64,000 bases of DNA from contig JADLAX010000065.1 in NCBI GenBank assembly GCA_020848035.1, forward strand, positions 220,354-284,353. The letters are read 5' to 3'. This document shows, one piece after another, positions 24,493 to 33,107 of this stretch. Each line of letters opens with the position of its first letter. Within the stretch, counting starts at the first letter, position 1. The stretch is from Anaerolineae bacterium. GTDB taxonomy: Bacteria; Chloroflexota; Anaerolineae; Promineifilales; Promineifilaceae. The position numbers were made by a program, and so were the translations under genes. A model generated the notes under the pieces. It did no database searches. It was given only the letters and a program-made list of their open reading frames with translations, and was not told where the DNA came from.

Positions 24493-25566
24493 CTAATACG
24501 GTGGCGGATCGCTGGCCGGGAATGATTCCCAGCCGTGTTCGTCAACGGGGTCGGCTGTATCGATCGTTTTCTCGACCCGGGAGGGTTTGTCCCCGTGCTG
24601 CGGCAGGAGGAGCAGCTTGCCCATGGTGCGCCGCGCCTCGATGTAGGTGTGGGCGGCGACCGCTTCGCTAAGCGGGAAGGTGCGGTCAATGCGCACCTCA
24701 ATGGCGTCGCTGGCGATCCAGTCGAACAAATCGTCGGCGCGCGCCTGGATCTCGTCGCTGGACGCGGTGTAGTGGGCCAGGCTGGGGCGGGTGAGGAAGA
24801 TCGAGCCTTTTTGGTTAAGCAGCTGCGGGTCGATGGGATCCACCGGGCCGCTGGCCGCGCCGTAAAGCACCATCATGCCGCGCGGCTTGAGGCAGTTGAG
24901 CCCCTTCAGGAAGGTGGCCTGGCCGACGCCATCGTAAATGACGTTGACGCCTTTGCCCCGGGTGAGCTCTTTAACGGCCGTTTCAAAATCCGTCTCGCTG
25001 TACACAATAACATCATCTGCGCCGTACTCCAGGGCAAGCTCTGCCTTTTCTGCCGTAGAGACGGTGCCAATGACTCGGGCGCCGCGCAGGCTGGCAATTT
25101 GCGCCAGCAGCAGGCCCACACCGCCCGCCGCGGCGTGCACCAACACGGTGTCGCCTGGCTGCACCTGGTAGGTGCTGTGGCAGAGGTAGTGGGCTGTCAT
25201 GCCTTGCAGCATCACTGCGGCCGCCAGCTCCGGCTTGATGTCCTCCGGCACTTCCACCAGCTTCCAGGCGGGCACGATGGCATATTCGGCGTACGCACCG
25301 AGGTGCATGGCGTAGGCAACGTGATCTCCAGGAGAAACGGCCGTTACCCGCTCGCCTACGGCATCCACCACGCCGCTGGCTTCCATGCCTGGGGTGAAGG
25401 GCAGGTTCTGGTTGTACTGCCCGCTGCGGTGGTAGGTGTCGATGTAATTAACCCCGGCCGCCAATACTTTGACCCGCACCTCGCCGGGGCCGGGCTCGGG
25501 CTGGAGTATTTCTTCATACCGAAGGGCGTGTGGATCACCCGTTTCGCGAATTTGAATTGCTTTCAC
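24493..25566 (-). CDS. NADPH:quinone reductase, zinc-independent MDR family
   Basis: This medium-chain dehydrogenase/reductase has 357 residues. The N-terminal GroES-like domain contains LAAGVNYIDTYHRSGQY, typical of quinone oxidoreductases, and lacks the catalytic zinc ligands of alcohol dehydrogenases. The Rossmann motif AAAGGVGLLLAQIA (about residue 150) binds NADPH. The C-terminus shows the usual FPLSEAVAAHTYIEARRTMGK motif and then about 30 extra residues without known function. It is probably monocistronic, with a 28-base palindrome right after the stop. It reduces quinones or other alpha,beta-unsaturated carbonyls; the physiological substrate is unknown. Confidence 0.9.
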   Translation of the reverse strand: MKAIQIRETGDPHALRYEEILQPEPGPGEVRVKVLAAGVNYIDTYHRSGQYNQNLPFTPGMEASGVVDAVGERVTAVSPGDHVAYAMHLGAYAEYAIVPAWKLVEVPEDIKPELAAAVMLQGMTAHYLCHSTYQVQPGDTVLVHAAAGGVGLLLAQIASLRGARVIGTVSTAEKAELALEYGADDVIVYSETDFETAVKELTRGKGVNVIYDGVGQATFLKGLNCLKPRGMMVLYGAASGPVDPIDPQLLNQKGSIFLTRPSLAHYTASSDEIQARADDLFDWIASDAIEVRIDRTFPLSEAVAAHTYIEARRTMGKLLLLPQHGDKPSRVEKTIDTADPVDEHGWESFPASDPPPY

Positions 25567-25857
25567 CTGACTCTCTCCTTGGAAAATTGCTCACAGAAAC
25601 TCCGTTGGGGCATCCGGAAAAACGGGCGACCCAGGGGAAAACTGTGGGTTGTTTGATCGATGGCTGGCGCTACGGCCGTTGGCAAGACGTTCTGGCCCAA
25701 AGTCTTATTCCAGAACTGCCACACAGCGGCTTAAACCCCACCCGACGTTGGTCTATTGTTACCATGCCTGGCGCAGTTTAAGGCAGAGCCAAAGGGGAAT
25801 TGTACACGGATAGTGACAAAAATACGTGGCTTAGCGGCAAACGGTTCCACCTGCACA

Positions 25858-26085
25858 TCATCCACCGATACCAGCCCCCATCGTTACGTCATCCTGGCGC
25901 GCTTCGCAGACCAGGTCGCGGGCGGTTTCCAGGTCGCGGGTGTTGAGGGCATCCAGGTAGGCAACGGCCGTTCCCGGATCGCCAGCGGTGCAGCTGGCCA
26001 GCCCAAACAGGGCCAGGCTTACAAGTAGCCCAACCAGGTAAATTTTCACTCTCGTGCGCAAGTTCAAGGTGTTGCTCTGGTTCAC
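25858..26085 (-). CDS. Small lipoprotein, possibly frameshifted
   Basis: Residues 1-31 form a lipoprotein signal (VGLLVSLALFGLASC, Cys32), and the mature part reads DPGTAVAYLDALNTRDLETA. The frame ends after 75 residues at GAGIGG. A +1 shift in or after the GGGGG run at about 25875 reopens a frame that reads VSVDDVQVEPFAAKPRIFVT and continues to a stop at 25731-25733. That would restore a product of about 120 residues. I read this as a frameshift (real or a sequencing error) in a DUF-type lipoprotein. Its ATG overlaps the stop of the universal stress gene (26082-26085). Confidence 0.6.
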   Translation of the reverse strand: MNQSNTLNLRTRVKIYLVGLLVSLALFGLASCTAGDPGTAVAYLDALNTRDLETARDLVCEARQDDVTMGAGIGG

Positions 26086-26660
26086 GCGCCGTTCTCCTCC
26101 CGCACCGGCAGCAGCAGCACCGGGATGGCCACATTTTGCAGCACACTTTGCGCCACGCTGCCGTGTAAAATTTTACTGAGACCGGAACGGCCGTGGGTGG
26201 CCATCGCAATCAGATCCACCCCTGCCTCAGCGGCATATGCCACAATTTCATCGGCCGGATTGTCGCCAAAACGAACTTCGATGAGGGCGTCATACCCGGC
26301 GTGGCGCAGCGGCCAGAGCACGTGGTCGTGCAGCTCATCGGCCAGCGCATCCTTCAAACCGTCCTCTCTCTGATTTTCCGTTACGTGGTGTTCCGGCGAC
26401 CCGGCCTCGATGGCTGGTTCGGTGGGTTGGGGTGGCTGGGTAAGCAGCATGTTCAGGCCAAAGCCGGTCACGCTGCCCGCCGTGACGTGGTTGTACGTAG
26501 TCACCTGGGGTGGCACCGGCACCAGTGACTCTGGCGGGCTGCCCACGCGCAGAATCACCAGGTCAATTTCTTGCGCTGGCCAAAATTGCATCACGTACGG
26601 AATGATATGCTGGCTAAAGGCCGTGCTGTCCAGCGGAATCAGAACTTTGTTGCGTTTCAT
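26082..26660 (-). CDS. Universal stress protein, UspA family, with internal insertion
   Basis: The product has 192 residues. The N-terminus KVLIPLDSTAFSQHIIPY and the C-terminal MATHGRSGLSKILHGSVAQS (the G-2X-G-9X-G-S/T ATP-binding motif) identify an ATP-binding-type Usp. Between about residues 45 and 105 there is an insertion rich in Pro, Thr and Glu that normal single-domain Usps of about 145 residues lack. It is cytoplasmic. It is the first gene of a two-gene unit with the small lipoprotein, coupled by an ATGA overlap. Stress induction is a family property, not shown here. Confidence 0.9.
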   Translation of the reverse strand: MKRNKVLIPLDSTAFSQHIIPYVMQFWPAQEIDLVILRVGSPPESLVPVPPQVTTYNHVTAGSVTGFGLNMLLTQPPQPTEPAIEAGSPEHHVTENQREDGLKDALADELHDHVLWPLRHAGYDALIEVRFGDNPADEIVAYAAEAGVDLIAMATHGRSGLSKILHGSVAQSVLQNVAIPVLLLPVREENGA

Positions 26661-26734
26661 CAGTGATTTTCTCCTTTGTGTGTGACAGGTATCAAATTAC
26701 GTCGCTCCTGAAGAGTCACTCGCCGTCGGAAAGA

Positions 26735-26980
26735 TTAGGCCAACTGCTCCAGGAAACGTTTGACGTCGTATTCCCACTCGCGGGTCAGAATTTCAACATC
26801 GGTGCCCTCGGCGACGGGCTGGGCCTCGACCTGGACAAAACCGCCACCCCCGCTAAATTCAATGGTGTGCGGTCCCTGTGGGGTGATGCTGAGCCCGGTG
26901 CCTTTGGGACCAAAAAAGGCTGTGGCGCGGGCCAGCACTTCTTGCGGGCTTTGTTTGGTTTGGGTGCTAATTCTTAACAT
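26735..26980 (-). CDS. Conserved small protein, SRPBCC-like in outline
   Basis: An 81-residue protein begins MLRISTQTKQSPQEVLARA and continues with a glycine-rich strand pair (IEFSGGGGFVQVEA) and an acidic C-terminal helix (WEYDVKRFLEQLA). The pattern of N-terminal helix, beta strands and C-terminal helix resembles small helix-grip proteins seen beside stress genes in Chloroflexota, but I cannot name a family. It lies 75 bp upstream of the universal stress gene on the same strand and may be co-transcribed. Confidence 0.65.
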   Translation of the reverse strand: MLRISTQTKQSPQEVLARATAFFGPKGTGLSITPQGPHTIEFSGGGGFVQVEAQPVAEGTDVEILTREWEYDVKRFLEQLA

Positions 26981-27315
26981 CGCGTTTCATCCTTTGCCGT
27001 GCCAGGAACGGTTTTGCCTTCCGGCTGCACACCGCCAGTGGGCACAGTCAACCACGCTCAACGTACTGGAAACATCCGCTCGTTTTCAATCTACCAAAGG
27101 CACAAAAGAAGATACGGAAACGGTATAGATGGCTCTTAACCTGCGCGACTGGCCGCCTTCTGCCTTGCGCTATGTATCGCATGTGTATCCTGTTTGTGTA
27201 CCTTTGTGGATGTTGACGGCCGTTTCCCCTGTTATCTTCAAAATGAAGTCAGAAAACGTAATGTGGCCAGGAGCCAGATGAGGCCGCCTGGCGCTACCCC
27301 AAAAGAGGTGACCTG
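26981..27315. other. Divergent intergenic region, no gene seen
   Basis: In these 335 bases between a minus-strand gene and the DUF2231 gene (+) I find no coding sequence with protein-like composition. A GAGGTGA ribosome site at about 27304 serves the DUF2231 start. One ACGGCCGT copy lies at about 27216. Promoters for both directions should lie here, but I cannot assign them with confidence. Confidence 0.5.
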
Positions 27316-27831
27316 ATGAGTGACAGTATCCGTCGTGAAGCGGCAAGAAATGCCGCCGGGCACGAAGAACTCCAGCGAGAAGGCATCAAAAGTACGGCCG
27401 CTATTGCCGGCCATCCTATCCACCCCATGCTTATTCCCTTTCCCATCGCCTTTTTAACCGGCGCATTGGTCACCGACATCGTGTATTGGGCCAGCGCCGG
27501 GGCGTTTTGGGCCAGAATGTCTTTGTGGCTGGTGGTGGCTGGTTTGATCATGGGTGGTGTTGCGGCCTCCGTGGGTCTGATCGATTTTTTTACCATCGAG
27601 CGAGCCCGCGCTCACACCGCAGGCTGGCTGCACCTGGGCAGCAACGCGGCCGTCCTGGTGCTGGCCCTGGTCAATGGGCTGATCCGCTGGAACAACCCGG
27701 TCGATGCTGTCATGCCCACGGGGTTGATCCTTTCGGTGGTGACGGCCGTACTGCTGACCGTGGGTGGTTGGTACGGCGGCGAGCTGGCCTACCGCCACAA
27801 AATTGGTGTGATTGACCACGAAAAAGCGTGA
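27316..27831 (+). CDS. DUF2231 family membrane protein
   Basis: This protein of 171 residues has a short cytoplasmic N-terminus followed by the family motif GHPIHPMLIPFPIA (about residue 33) and four membrane segments. DUF2231 proteins are small inner-membrane proteins, sometimes fused to or next to redox or heme modules; their biochemical role is unknown. The conserved histidines in HPIHP are present. The start ATG at 27316 follows GAGGTGACCTG. It stands alone and is followed by a word-repeat palindrome at 27883-27936. Confidence 0.88.
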   Translation: MSDSIRREAARNAAGHEELQREGIKSTAAIAGHPIHPMLIPFPIAFLTGALVTDIVYWASAGAFWARMSLWLVVAGLIMGGVAASVGLIDFFTIERARAHTAGWLHLGSNAAVLVLALVNGLIRWNNPVDAVMPTGLILSVVTAVLLTVGGWYGGELAYRHKIGVIDHEKA

Positions 27832-27882
27832 TTCCTGAGGCAGATTATTTGGGCTCTTTGGGAATTCAAGGGGTTTACCATC

Positions 27883-27936
27883 CGTGAAACGTGAAGCGTG
27901 ACCAGACGGTCATCACGTTTCACGCTTCACGTTTCA
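27883..27936. repeat. Word-repeat palindrome, CGTGAAAC family
   Basis: The left arm CGTGAAACGTGAAGCGTGA (27883-27901) and right arm (27913-27936) consist of near-tandem copies of a 7-8-base word and its complement. The loop is about 11 bases. A second member is at 50675-50732. It lies downstream of the DUF2231 gene. Confidence 0.85.
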
Positions 27937-28068
27937 TGCCAAACCCCACGAAATCTTGAAGAACCATTATTTGTCTTGTCCATTGCCTATGGTATGATGA
28001 CGCCGCATTTTTCCTGAGCGGTGGAGAGCCAATTTATCCCAACCATATATCGGGTGAAGGATTTGGCT

Positions 28069-29637
28069 ATGGACGATCTCATACTGGCCATCGACCTCGG
28101 TACTTCGGGTCCCAAAGTTGCCCTCGTCACGCCGCAGGGGCACGTGCAGGCGTGCGAAATTGGCGAAACTGGCGTTATTCTTTTGCCCGGCGGCGGCGCG
28201 GAGCAAAACCCCGACGACTGGTGGCAGGCAATCAAAAGCACCACGCAGCGGCTGCTGGCCAACAGCGCTGTGCCTCCAGAGAGAATTACGGCCGTTGGCT
28301 GCACCGCGCAATGGTCGGGTACGGTAGCGGTGGCGGAAAACGGCCGTCACCTTATGAACGCCATCATCTGGATGGATTCACGCGGCGCACCCTACGTGCA
28401 CCAGATCACCAACGGCCCCGTGAAGCTGGAAGGATACGGCGTCAACAAGATGCTGCCCTGGCTGCGTCTCACCGGCGGCCTGCCGGTGCGCTCCGGCAAA
28501 GACCCCATCGCCCACATCCTCTACATCAAGCACCACCACCCCGACATTTACCAGCAGACCTACAAATTCCTGGAGCCAAAGGATTACCTCAACCTGAAGC
28601 TCACCGGCAAGTTTGCCGCCTCCTTTGATTCCATCACCCTGCACTGGCTCACCGACAACCGCGACATTCACCAGGTGCGTTACAACGACCGCCTCATCCA
28701 CTTTTCCACCATCGACCGGGCCAAGCTGCCCGAGTTGAAGCAGGCGGTGGACGTGCTGGGGCCGCTAACGCGAGCCGCAGCCCAGGAGTTGGGGCTGCTG
28801 CCCGGCATTCCGGTGGTGATGGGCACGCCCGATTTGCAGTCGGCGGCGCTGGGTTCTGGGGCGCTGCGTGACTTTCAGCCCCATCTCTACGTCGGTACCT
28901 CCTCCTGGCTGACGTGCCACGTGCCGTATAAAAAGACCGACATTTTTCACAACATGGCTTCGCTGCCGTCGGCGATTCCGGGCAAATATTTCATTGCCAA
29001 CGAGCAGGAAACGGCCGGAGCCTGCCTCTCGTTCTTGCGCGACAACATCCTTTATCCGAACGACGCCCTGGCCCGCGAAACGCACATTCCCAACGTCTAT
29101 CCCGTGTTTGACCAGATAGTCGAGCAGGTTCCGGCGGGCAGCGGCCGTCTCATTTTCACTCCCTGGCTGCACGGCGAGCGCACCCCGGTGGAGGATAGGC
29201 ACGTGCGCGGCGGCTTCCACAACGTGTCGCTGTCGGCGACGCGCTCGCACTTTATCCGCGCCGTGTTTGAGGGGGTGGCGTACAATTCGCGCTGGCTGCT
29301 GGGCTACGTGGAGAAGTTTGTCGGGCGGCGGCTGGACGACATTCATTTTATCGGCGGTGGGGCCAACTCCAACATCTGGTGTCAGATTCATGCCGACGTG
29401 CTGAACCGGCGCATCAAGCAGGTGCAGGACCCGGTGCAGGCCAATGCGCGGGGAGTGGGGTTGTTAACGGCCGTTGCCCTCGGCCTGGCCACATTCGACA
29501 CCATTGGCGACGGCGTGCCCATCGCCCACACCTACGAACCCAACCCGGCCAACCGCCCGCTGTACGACCAGCTGTTTGCCGAATATCTGAATATCTACCA
29601 ACAAAACAAGCGCATGTATGCGCGATTGAATGGATGA
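28069..29637 (+). CDS. FGGY family carbohydrate kinase, xylulokinase-like
   Basis: This cytoplasmic ATP-dependent sugar kinase has about 522 residues. I chose the ATG at 28069 (MDDLILAIDLGTSGPKVALV) because it places the phosphate-1 motif AIDLGTSG at the N-terminus and has GAAGG upstream; a GTG at 28021 is an alternative. Other family features are the metal/sugar region NAIIWMDSRG, GTPDLQSAALGSGA, and the C-terminal FIGGGANSNIWCQIHADVL adenosine motif. Xylulose or a related ketose is the likely substrate by overall pattern, though no isomerase lies nearby. It is followed by a dispersed repeat that begins at its stop codon. Confidence 0.88.
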   Translation: MDDLILAIDLGTSGPKVALVTPQGHVQACEIGETGVILLPGGGAEQNPDDWWQAIKSTTQRLLANSAVPPERITAVGCTAQWSGTVAVAENGRHLMNAIIWMDSRGAPYVHQITNGPVKLEGYGVNKMLPWLRLTGGLPVRSGKDPIAHILYIKHHHPDIYQQTYKFLEPKDYLNLKLTGKFAASFDSITLHWLTDNRDIHQVRYNDRLIHFSTIDRAKLPELKQAVDVLGPLTRAAAQELGLLPGIPVVMGTPDLQSAALGSGALRDFQPHLYVGTSSWLTCHVPYKKTDIFHNMASLPSAIPGKYFIANEQETAGACLSFLRDNILYPNDALARETHIPNVYPVFDQIVEQVPAGSGRLIFTPWLHGERTPVEDRHVRGGFHNVSLSATRSHFIRAVFEGVAYNSRWLLGYVEKFVGRRLDDIHFIGGGANSNIWCQIHADVLNRRIKQVQDPVQANARGVGLLTAVALGLATFDTIGDGVPIAHTYEPNPANRPLYDQLFAEYLNIYQQNKRMYARLNG

Positions 29638-29718
29638 CCCTCACCCCAGCCCTCTCCCTGGGAGGGAGAGGGAGCCAAATTCCCTCCCCCTCCCAGGGGG
29701 AGGGTTAGGGTGGGGGTA
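29637..29718. repeat. Dispersed GC-skewed inverted repeat, copy 2
   Basis: It starts at the last base of the sugar kinase stop codon and has the same layout as 6829-6905, including CTCCCTGGGAGGGAGAGGGAG and a closing GGTTAGGGTGGGGGT. It separates the kinase from the downstream decarboxylase by about 95 bp. Confidence 0.88.
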
Positions 29719-29731
29719 AAAAGGACCAAAC

Positions 29732-31246
29732 ATGGGAATCAAAAATTTAGTGGGAAAGTTAAACAAACGCATCATGCCCACGGTGGAAAAGGGGCTTAAA
29801 GCCATCCCGCCGATCAATCGGCGCATCGAGGCGCAGTATGACGAGATGATGGCCGGGCTGGACAGCTCGCTGAAGCCGTACCGGGGTGAGTTTGAGACAG
29901 TTGAGCGACTGCCGCTAAACGGCCGTTCCCACCCAGACATCCTCGCTGAAATGGCCGCCTTCAAAAAGCTGGAGCAGGCGCGCTGGCAGGATGGCTACGT
30001 CTCCGGCGCGGTGTACCACGGCGATGATGAGCACATCAACTTTTTGAACCAGGTGTACACGCTGCACTCGCAGAGCAACCCGCTGCATGCCGACGTCTGG
30101 CCCAGCACCGGCAAATTTGAGGCGGAAATTGTGTCGATGACCGCCCACATGCTCGGCGCGGGGCAGACCCCGCCGGGCTACGGCGTTGACGAGGAAATTT
30201 GCGGCACGATGAGCTCCGGCGGCACGGAAAGCATCCTGCTGGCGATGAAGACGTACCGCGACTGGGCCCGCGACAAAAAGGGGATCAAGCACCCGGAAAT
30301 GATCGTGCCGGTGACGGCCCACGCCGCGTTTGACAAGGCGGCCCAGTATTTCAACATCAAGCTGGTGCGGCTGCCGGTGGACCACAACTTTCGCGCCGAC
30401 TGGACGGCCGTTCAAGACCTGATCACGCCGAATACGGCCGTTATTGTCGGTTCAGCCCCGGGCTACCCGCACGGCGTGGTGGACCCCATCGAGGAAATGT
30501 CTACCCTGGCGCTCAAAAACGGCATCGGCTTCCACACCGACGCCTGCCTGGGCGGTTTTGTGCTGCCCTGGGCCAAAAAGCTGGGCTACGACGTGCCCCC
30601 CTTCGACTTCCGCCTGCCCGGTGTTACCTCCATGTCGGCCGATACGCACAAGTACGGCTATGCCGCCAAGGGTACCTCGGTGGTGTTGTACCGGGGGGCC
30701 GAGCTGCGCCGCTACCAATATTTTACGGTGACAGATTGGCCGGGTGGCTTATATTTTTCGCCGTCGTTTGCCGGGAGCCGCCCTGGTGCGCTGAGCGCCG
30801 CCTGCTGGGCGGCAATGGTGTCATTGGGCGAGGCGGGATACCTGGAGGCAACGCAGAAGATTTTGGCAACATCGGCCAAAATTCGCGAGGGCATTGCCCA
30901 AATTCCCGGCCTGCGCCTGCTGGGCAAGTCGCTCATCGTGCATGCCTTCACGTCCGACGAGTTTGATATTTACCGGGTGATGGACGCGATGCACCAGAAG
31001 CATTGGGGGCTAAACGGGCTGCACCACCCCACCTGCGTTCACTTTTGCGTGACGCATATTCACACCCAGCCGGGCGTGGCGGAACGGTTTGTGGCGGATT
31101 TGGCAACGGCCGTTCACCATGTGCGCACTCATCCCGCCGAAGCGGGTGGCCTGGCCCCGGTTTACGGCCTGGCGGCCAGCATTCCCATGCGCGGCGTGGT
31201 TAGCGATATTCTTAAGCGGTACATCGATAAGATTTACGAGGTGTGA
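29732..31246 (+). CDS. PLP-dependent decarboxylase/lyase, sphingosine-1-phosphate lyase-like
   Basis: This group II PLP-dependent enzyme has 504 residues. The PLP-binding lysine lies in SADTHKYGYAAKGTSVVLYR, followed by YFTVTDWPGGLYFSPSFAGSRPG. These two blocks are characteristic of sphingosine-1-phosphate lyase rather than glutamate decarboxylase. Also visible are SSGGTESILLAMKTYRDWAR and HTDACLGGFVLPWAKKLG. S1P lyase cleaves phosphorylated sphingoid bases to an aldehyde and phosphoethanolamine. The eukaryotic enzyme has an N-terminal membrane anchor; here a short amphipathic N-terminus replaces it. It follows the sugar kinase on the same strand, with a repeat between them. Confidence 0.87.
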   Translation: MGIKNLVGKLNKRIMPTVEKGLKAIPPINRRIEAQYDEMMAGLDSSLKPYRGEFETVERLPLNGRSHPDILAEMAAFKKLEQARWQDGYVSGAVYHGDDEHINFLNQVYTLHSQSNPLHADVWPSTGKFEAEIVSMTAHMLGAGQTPPGYGVDEEICGTMSSGGTESILLAMKTYRDWARDKKGIKHPEMIVPVTAHAAFDKAAQYFNIKLVRLPVDHNFRADWTAVQDLITPNTAVIVGSAPGYPHGVVDPIEEMSTLALKNGIGFHTDACLGGFVLPWAKKLGYDVPPFDFRLPGVTSMSADTHKYGYAAKGTSVVLYRGAELRRYQYFTVTDWPGGLYFSPSFAGSRPGALSAACWAAMVSLGEAGYLEATQKILATSAKIREGIAQIPGLRLLGKSLIVHAFTSDEFDIYRVMDAMHQKHWGLNGLHHPTCVHFCVTHIHTQPGVAERFVADLATAVHHVRTHPAEAGGLAPVYGLAASIPMRGVVSDILKRYIDKIYEV

Positions 31247-31254
31247 TTTATTCA

Positions 31255-31338
31255 ACCCCCACCCTGGCCCTCCCCCTGCAAGGGGGAGGGAATCTGGCTC
31301 CCTCTCCCTCGTAGGGAGAGGGCTGGGGTGAGGGTGGT
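31255..31338. repeat. Dispersed GC-skewed inverted repeat, copy 3 (inverted)
   Basis: This is the same element as 29637-29718 in opposite orientation, between the convergent ends of the S1P-lyase-like gene (+) and the cupin gene (-). Copies 2 and 3 therefore flank the lyase gene as inverted repeats about 1.5 kb apart. Confidence 0.88.
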
Positions 31339-31370
31339 AAACCCCAAGAAGTTTCCGGGAAAATAGAAGC

Positions 31371-31694
31371 TCAACGCGGTCCCGGGGCAATGCCTACCAG
31401 CAGCACCAGACGCGCTTGGTTGTCATTTTGCACGCCGTGGATGACCCCTGCCGGTGCCCAGACGATCTGGCCGGAAACGGCCGTTACCTGCTCTTCCCCC
31501 AGCCAAAACCGACCTTCTCCTTCGACCACGTAATAAAACTTGTCCTGGTCGGCGTGGTCGTGTGGCTTTTGCACCTGGCCCGGCTCCAGGCAGTTTAGCC
31601 CCAGCAGCAGCGCTCCACTTTGAAACAGGGTGGCCTTGTAAAACTTCTCCGGCTGTGAGCCGACAAAATCGTGCAGCGTTTTAACCAGTTCCAT
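31371..31694 (-). CDS. Cupin domain protein
   Basis: This single-domain cupin has 107 residues. The first cupin motif (G-x5-H-x-H-x3,4-E-x6-G) is seen as KPHDHADQDKFYYVVEGEGRF, shifted slightly but with His, His and Glu positions recognisable, and the second as PAGVIHGVQN. Such small cupins bind a metal and act as dioxygenases, isomerases or sensors. No neighbour pinpoints the function. It is convergent with the lyase gene and shares the intervening inverted repeat. Confidence is high for the fold and low for any reaction. Confidence 0.85.
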   Translation of the reverse strand: MELVKTLHDFVGSQPEKFYKATLFQSGALLLGLNCLEPGQVQKPHDHADQDKFYYVVEGEGRFWLGEEQVTAVSGQIVWAPAGVIHGVQNDNQARLVLLVGIAPGPR

Positions 31695-31766
31695 AGGTTT
31701 ACCTTTGCCTTGAAAATGCAGCGGGTGGCTGATGGTTAGCGGCTCGTACGAACCACCAGCCGCTTT

Positions 31767-32447
31767 TTAGGGCGACGTGTACACGCCGATGAGCTGCGTG
31801 GTGCCTAGAATATGCCCTTCCATCGCTTCGAGCAAAGTGGCCTTGTCGGCCCCGGCTGCCAGATCCAGCGCCGTATCCAGGGCGTAGAGGGTGAAGACGT
31901 AGTTGTGCGTCTGGCCGCTGGGAGGGCATGGCCCGGCATAACGCTGCGTGCGGGCGCTGTTTACGCCGGGCAGGCTGCCTTCGGGCGGGTCGGCCCCCAG
32001 GCCGATACCTTCGGGCAGGGCGGTTGTGTCCGGCGGGAGGTTAAACAGCAGCCAGTGGTCGTAGACAAAACCCACCACACCAACCGCGTCGGGATCGTCC
32101 AGCACCAGGGCCAGGCTTTGCGTGCCGTCGGGCGGGGTGGTCCAGGTGAGCGCTGGCGAGAGGTTGCTGCCGTCACACGAGTGGCGTTCCGGGATGGTTT
32201 CGTTGGGGCCAAAGGCGCTGCTGGAGAGGGTGAACGGGATGGGTTCGGGCGTGTCGGTTGGCTGGGGGGTGTCGGTGGCGGCGATGGTGGGCGGAACGGC
32301 CGTAGCCGTGGCCGTGGGTGCGGTGGTGCTGCTGTCTGGCGTGGGATCGGTGTTGGCAACGGCCGCACAGCCAGTCACCGCCCCGATCAGGCTGGCCAGG
32401 AGCAAGACAACAAACCAAAGTTTCAGCCTGGGCTGGTTATTCCACAT
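31767..32447 (-). CDS. YbhB/YbcL (PEBP) family lipoprotein
   Basis: This phosphatidylethanolamine-binding-protein/Raf-kinase-inhibitor-like domain is carried on a lipoprotein. A signal peptide ends at lipobox VTGC (Cys27), followed by a 40-residue Thr/Pro/Ala-rich linker. The PEBP domain includes SPALTWTTPPDGTQSLALVL, DPDAVGVVGFVYDHWLLFNL and the ligand-pocket motif YAGPCPPSGQTHNYVFTLYA. Bacterial members are of uncertain function. Attachment to the outer face of the membrane by lipid is inferred from the lipobox. It is monocistronic or coupled with the cupin gene 72 bp downstream. Confidence 0.92.
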   Translation of the reverse strand: MWNNQPRLKLWFVVLLLASLIGAVTGCAAVANTDPTPDSSTTAPTATATAVPPTIAATDTPQPTDTPEPIPFTLSSSAFGPNETIPERHSCDGSNLSPALTWTTPPDGTQSLALVLDDPDAVGVVGFVYDHWLLFNLPPDTTALPEGIGLGADPPEGSLPGVNSARTQRYAGPCPPSGQTHNYVFTLYALDTALDLAAGADKATLLEAMEGHILGTTQLIGVYTSP

Positions 32448-32559
32448 CTACCCCTCACTTCTTGGATTATGTAAATAAAAAGTATGAGCCAAATAAATTG
32501 TATGGCAAGGTTGACCGTTCTGGCGAGCGATTGGGCGGAGATGGTTGGTTCGACCATTT

Positions 32560-33033
32560 TCACCGTGCCGTCTGGAAAGCGGCGCGTACGGCTTCCAGGC
32601 GCTGGCGGTTGGCCCCCGCGTCGCCGTAGCCCAGGCGGGAGGCCGAGCGAAAATGGATCAGGCCCGCCGCTTCGTCAAAGGTAAACTCCACATCATCGAC
32701 GAACTGCCACACGGCCGTTCGCGCCTCGGCGTGAATGTAGGTGGGGCTGTTGCTGATGAGCGTGTAGCTGGGGTCCGCCTGCAGGATCGCCAGGAGTTTT
32801 TGCTGGGCTGCGGCCGTTGCGCCGTCGTAGGCAATGGGTTCGATGGCGTGCAGCTCATCGGTGGCCTGGGTGGAGACGCAGTTGGGGCTTTCGGGGCAGG
32901 GTTGGAGACGGCCGTTGGCCACTCCCAAATTGTCCGGCTTCGGGCTGACCTGCGCGATGAGCCAGCGCAGCGGCAAAAAGGCAATCAGACCGGCAACGAT
33001 AAAAACGACGATGATTTTGACAAATTTTGGCAT
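32560..33033 (-). CDS. DUF1499 family membrane-anchored protein
   Basis: This protein has about 157 residues. The start at 33033 (MPKFVKIIVVFIVAG) follows GGGAGAAAAAC; the upstream frame extension has no support. One N-terminal membrane helix (residues about 4-24) is followed by the DUF1499 domain with CPESPNCVSTQATD near residue 45 and a C-terminal FRSASRLGYGDAGANRQRLE motif that is the family's most conserved part. The function of DUF1499 is unknown. It sits directly downstream of the MFS exporter on the same strand (75-bp gap), so co-expression is likely. Confidence 0.92.
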   Translation of the reverse strand: MPKFVKIIVVFIVAGLIAFLPLRWLIAQVSPKPDNLGVANGRLQPCPESPNCVSTQATDELHAIEPIAYDGATAAAQQKLLAILQADPSYTLISNSPTYIHAEARTAVWQFVDDVEFTFDEAAGLIHFRSASRLGYGDAGANRQRLEAVRAAFQTAR

Positions 33034-33107
33034 GGTGTGTTTTTCTCCCGAGTTGTGTCTGGATTGTACGTTTGGTCCGGTGGCTTCGGGCAAATGTTCA
33101 CGCACAC

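Noticed and set aside
26981..27315. Promoter-like TTGACG at about 27211
   Set aside because: The nearest -10-like TATCTT is only 14 bases away, too short for a normal sigma70 spacer.
18210..31246. Complete sphingolipid biosynthesis cluster
   Set aside because: Only lyase, lipid kinase-family, flippase and phosphatase genes are present; serine palmitoyltransferase and ketoreductase were not seen, so I keep this only as a hypothesis.
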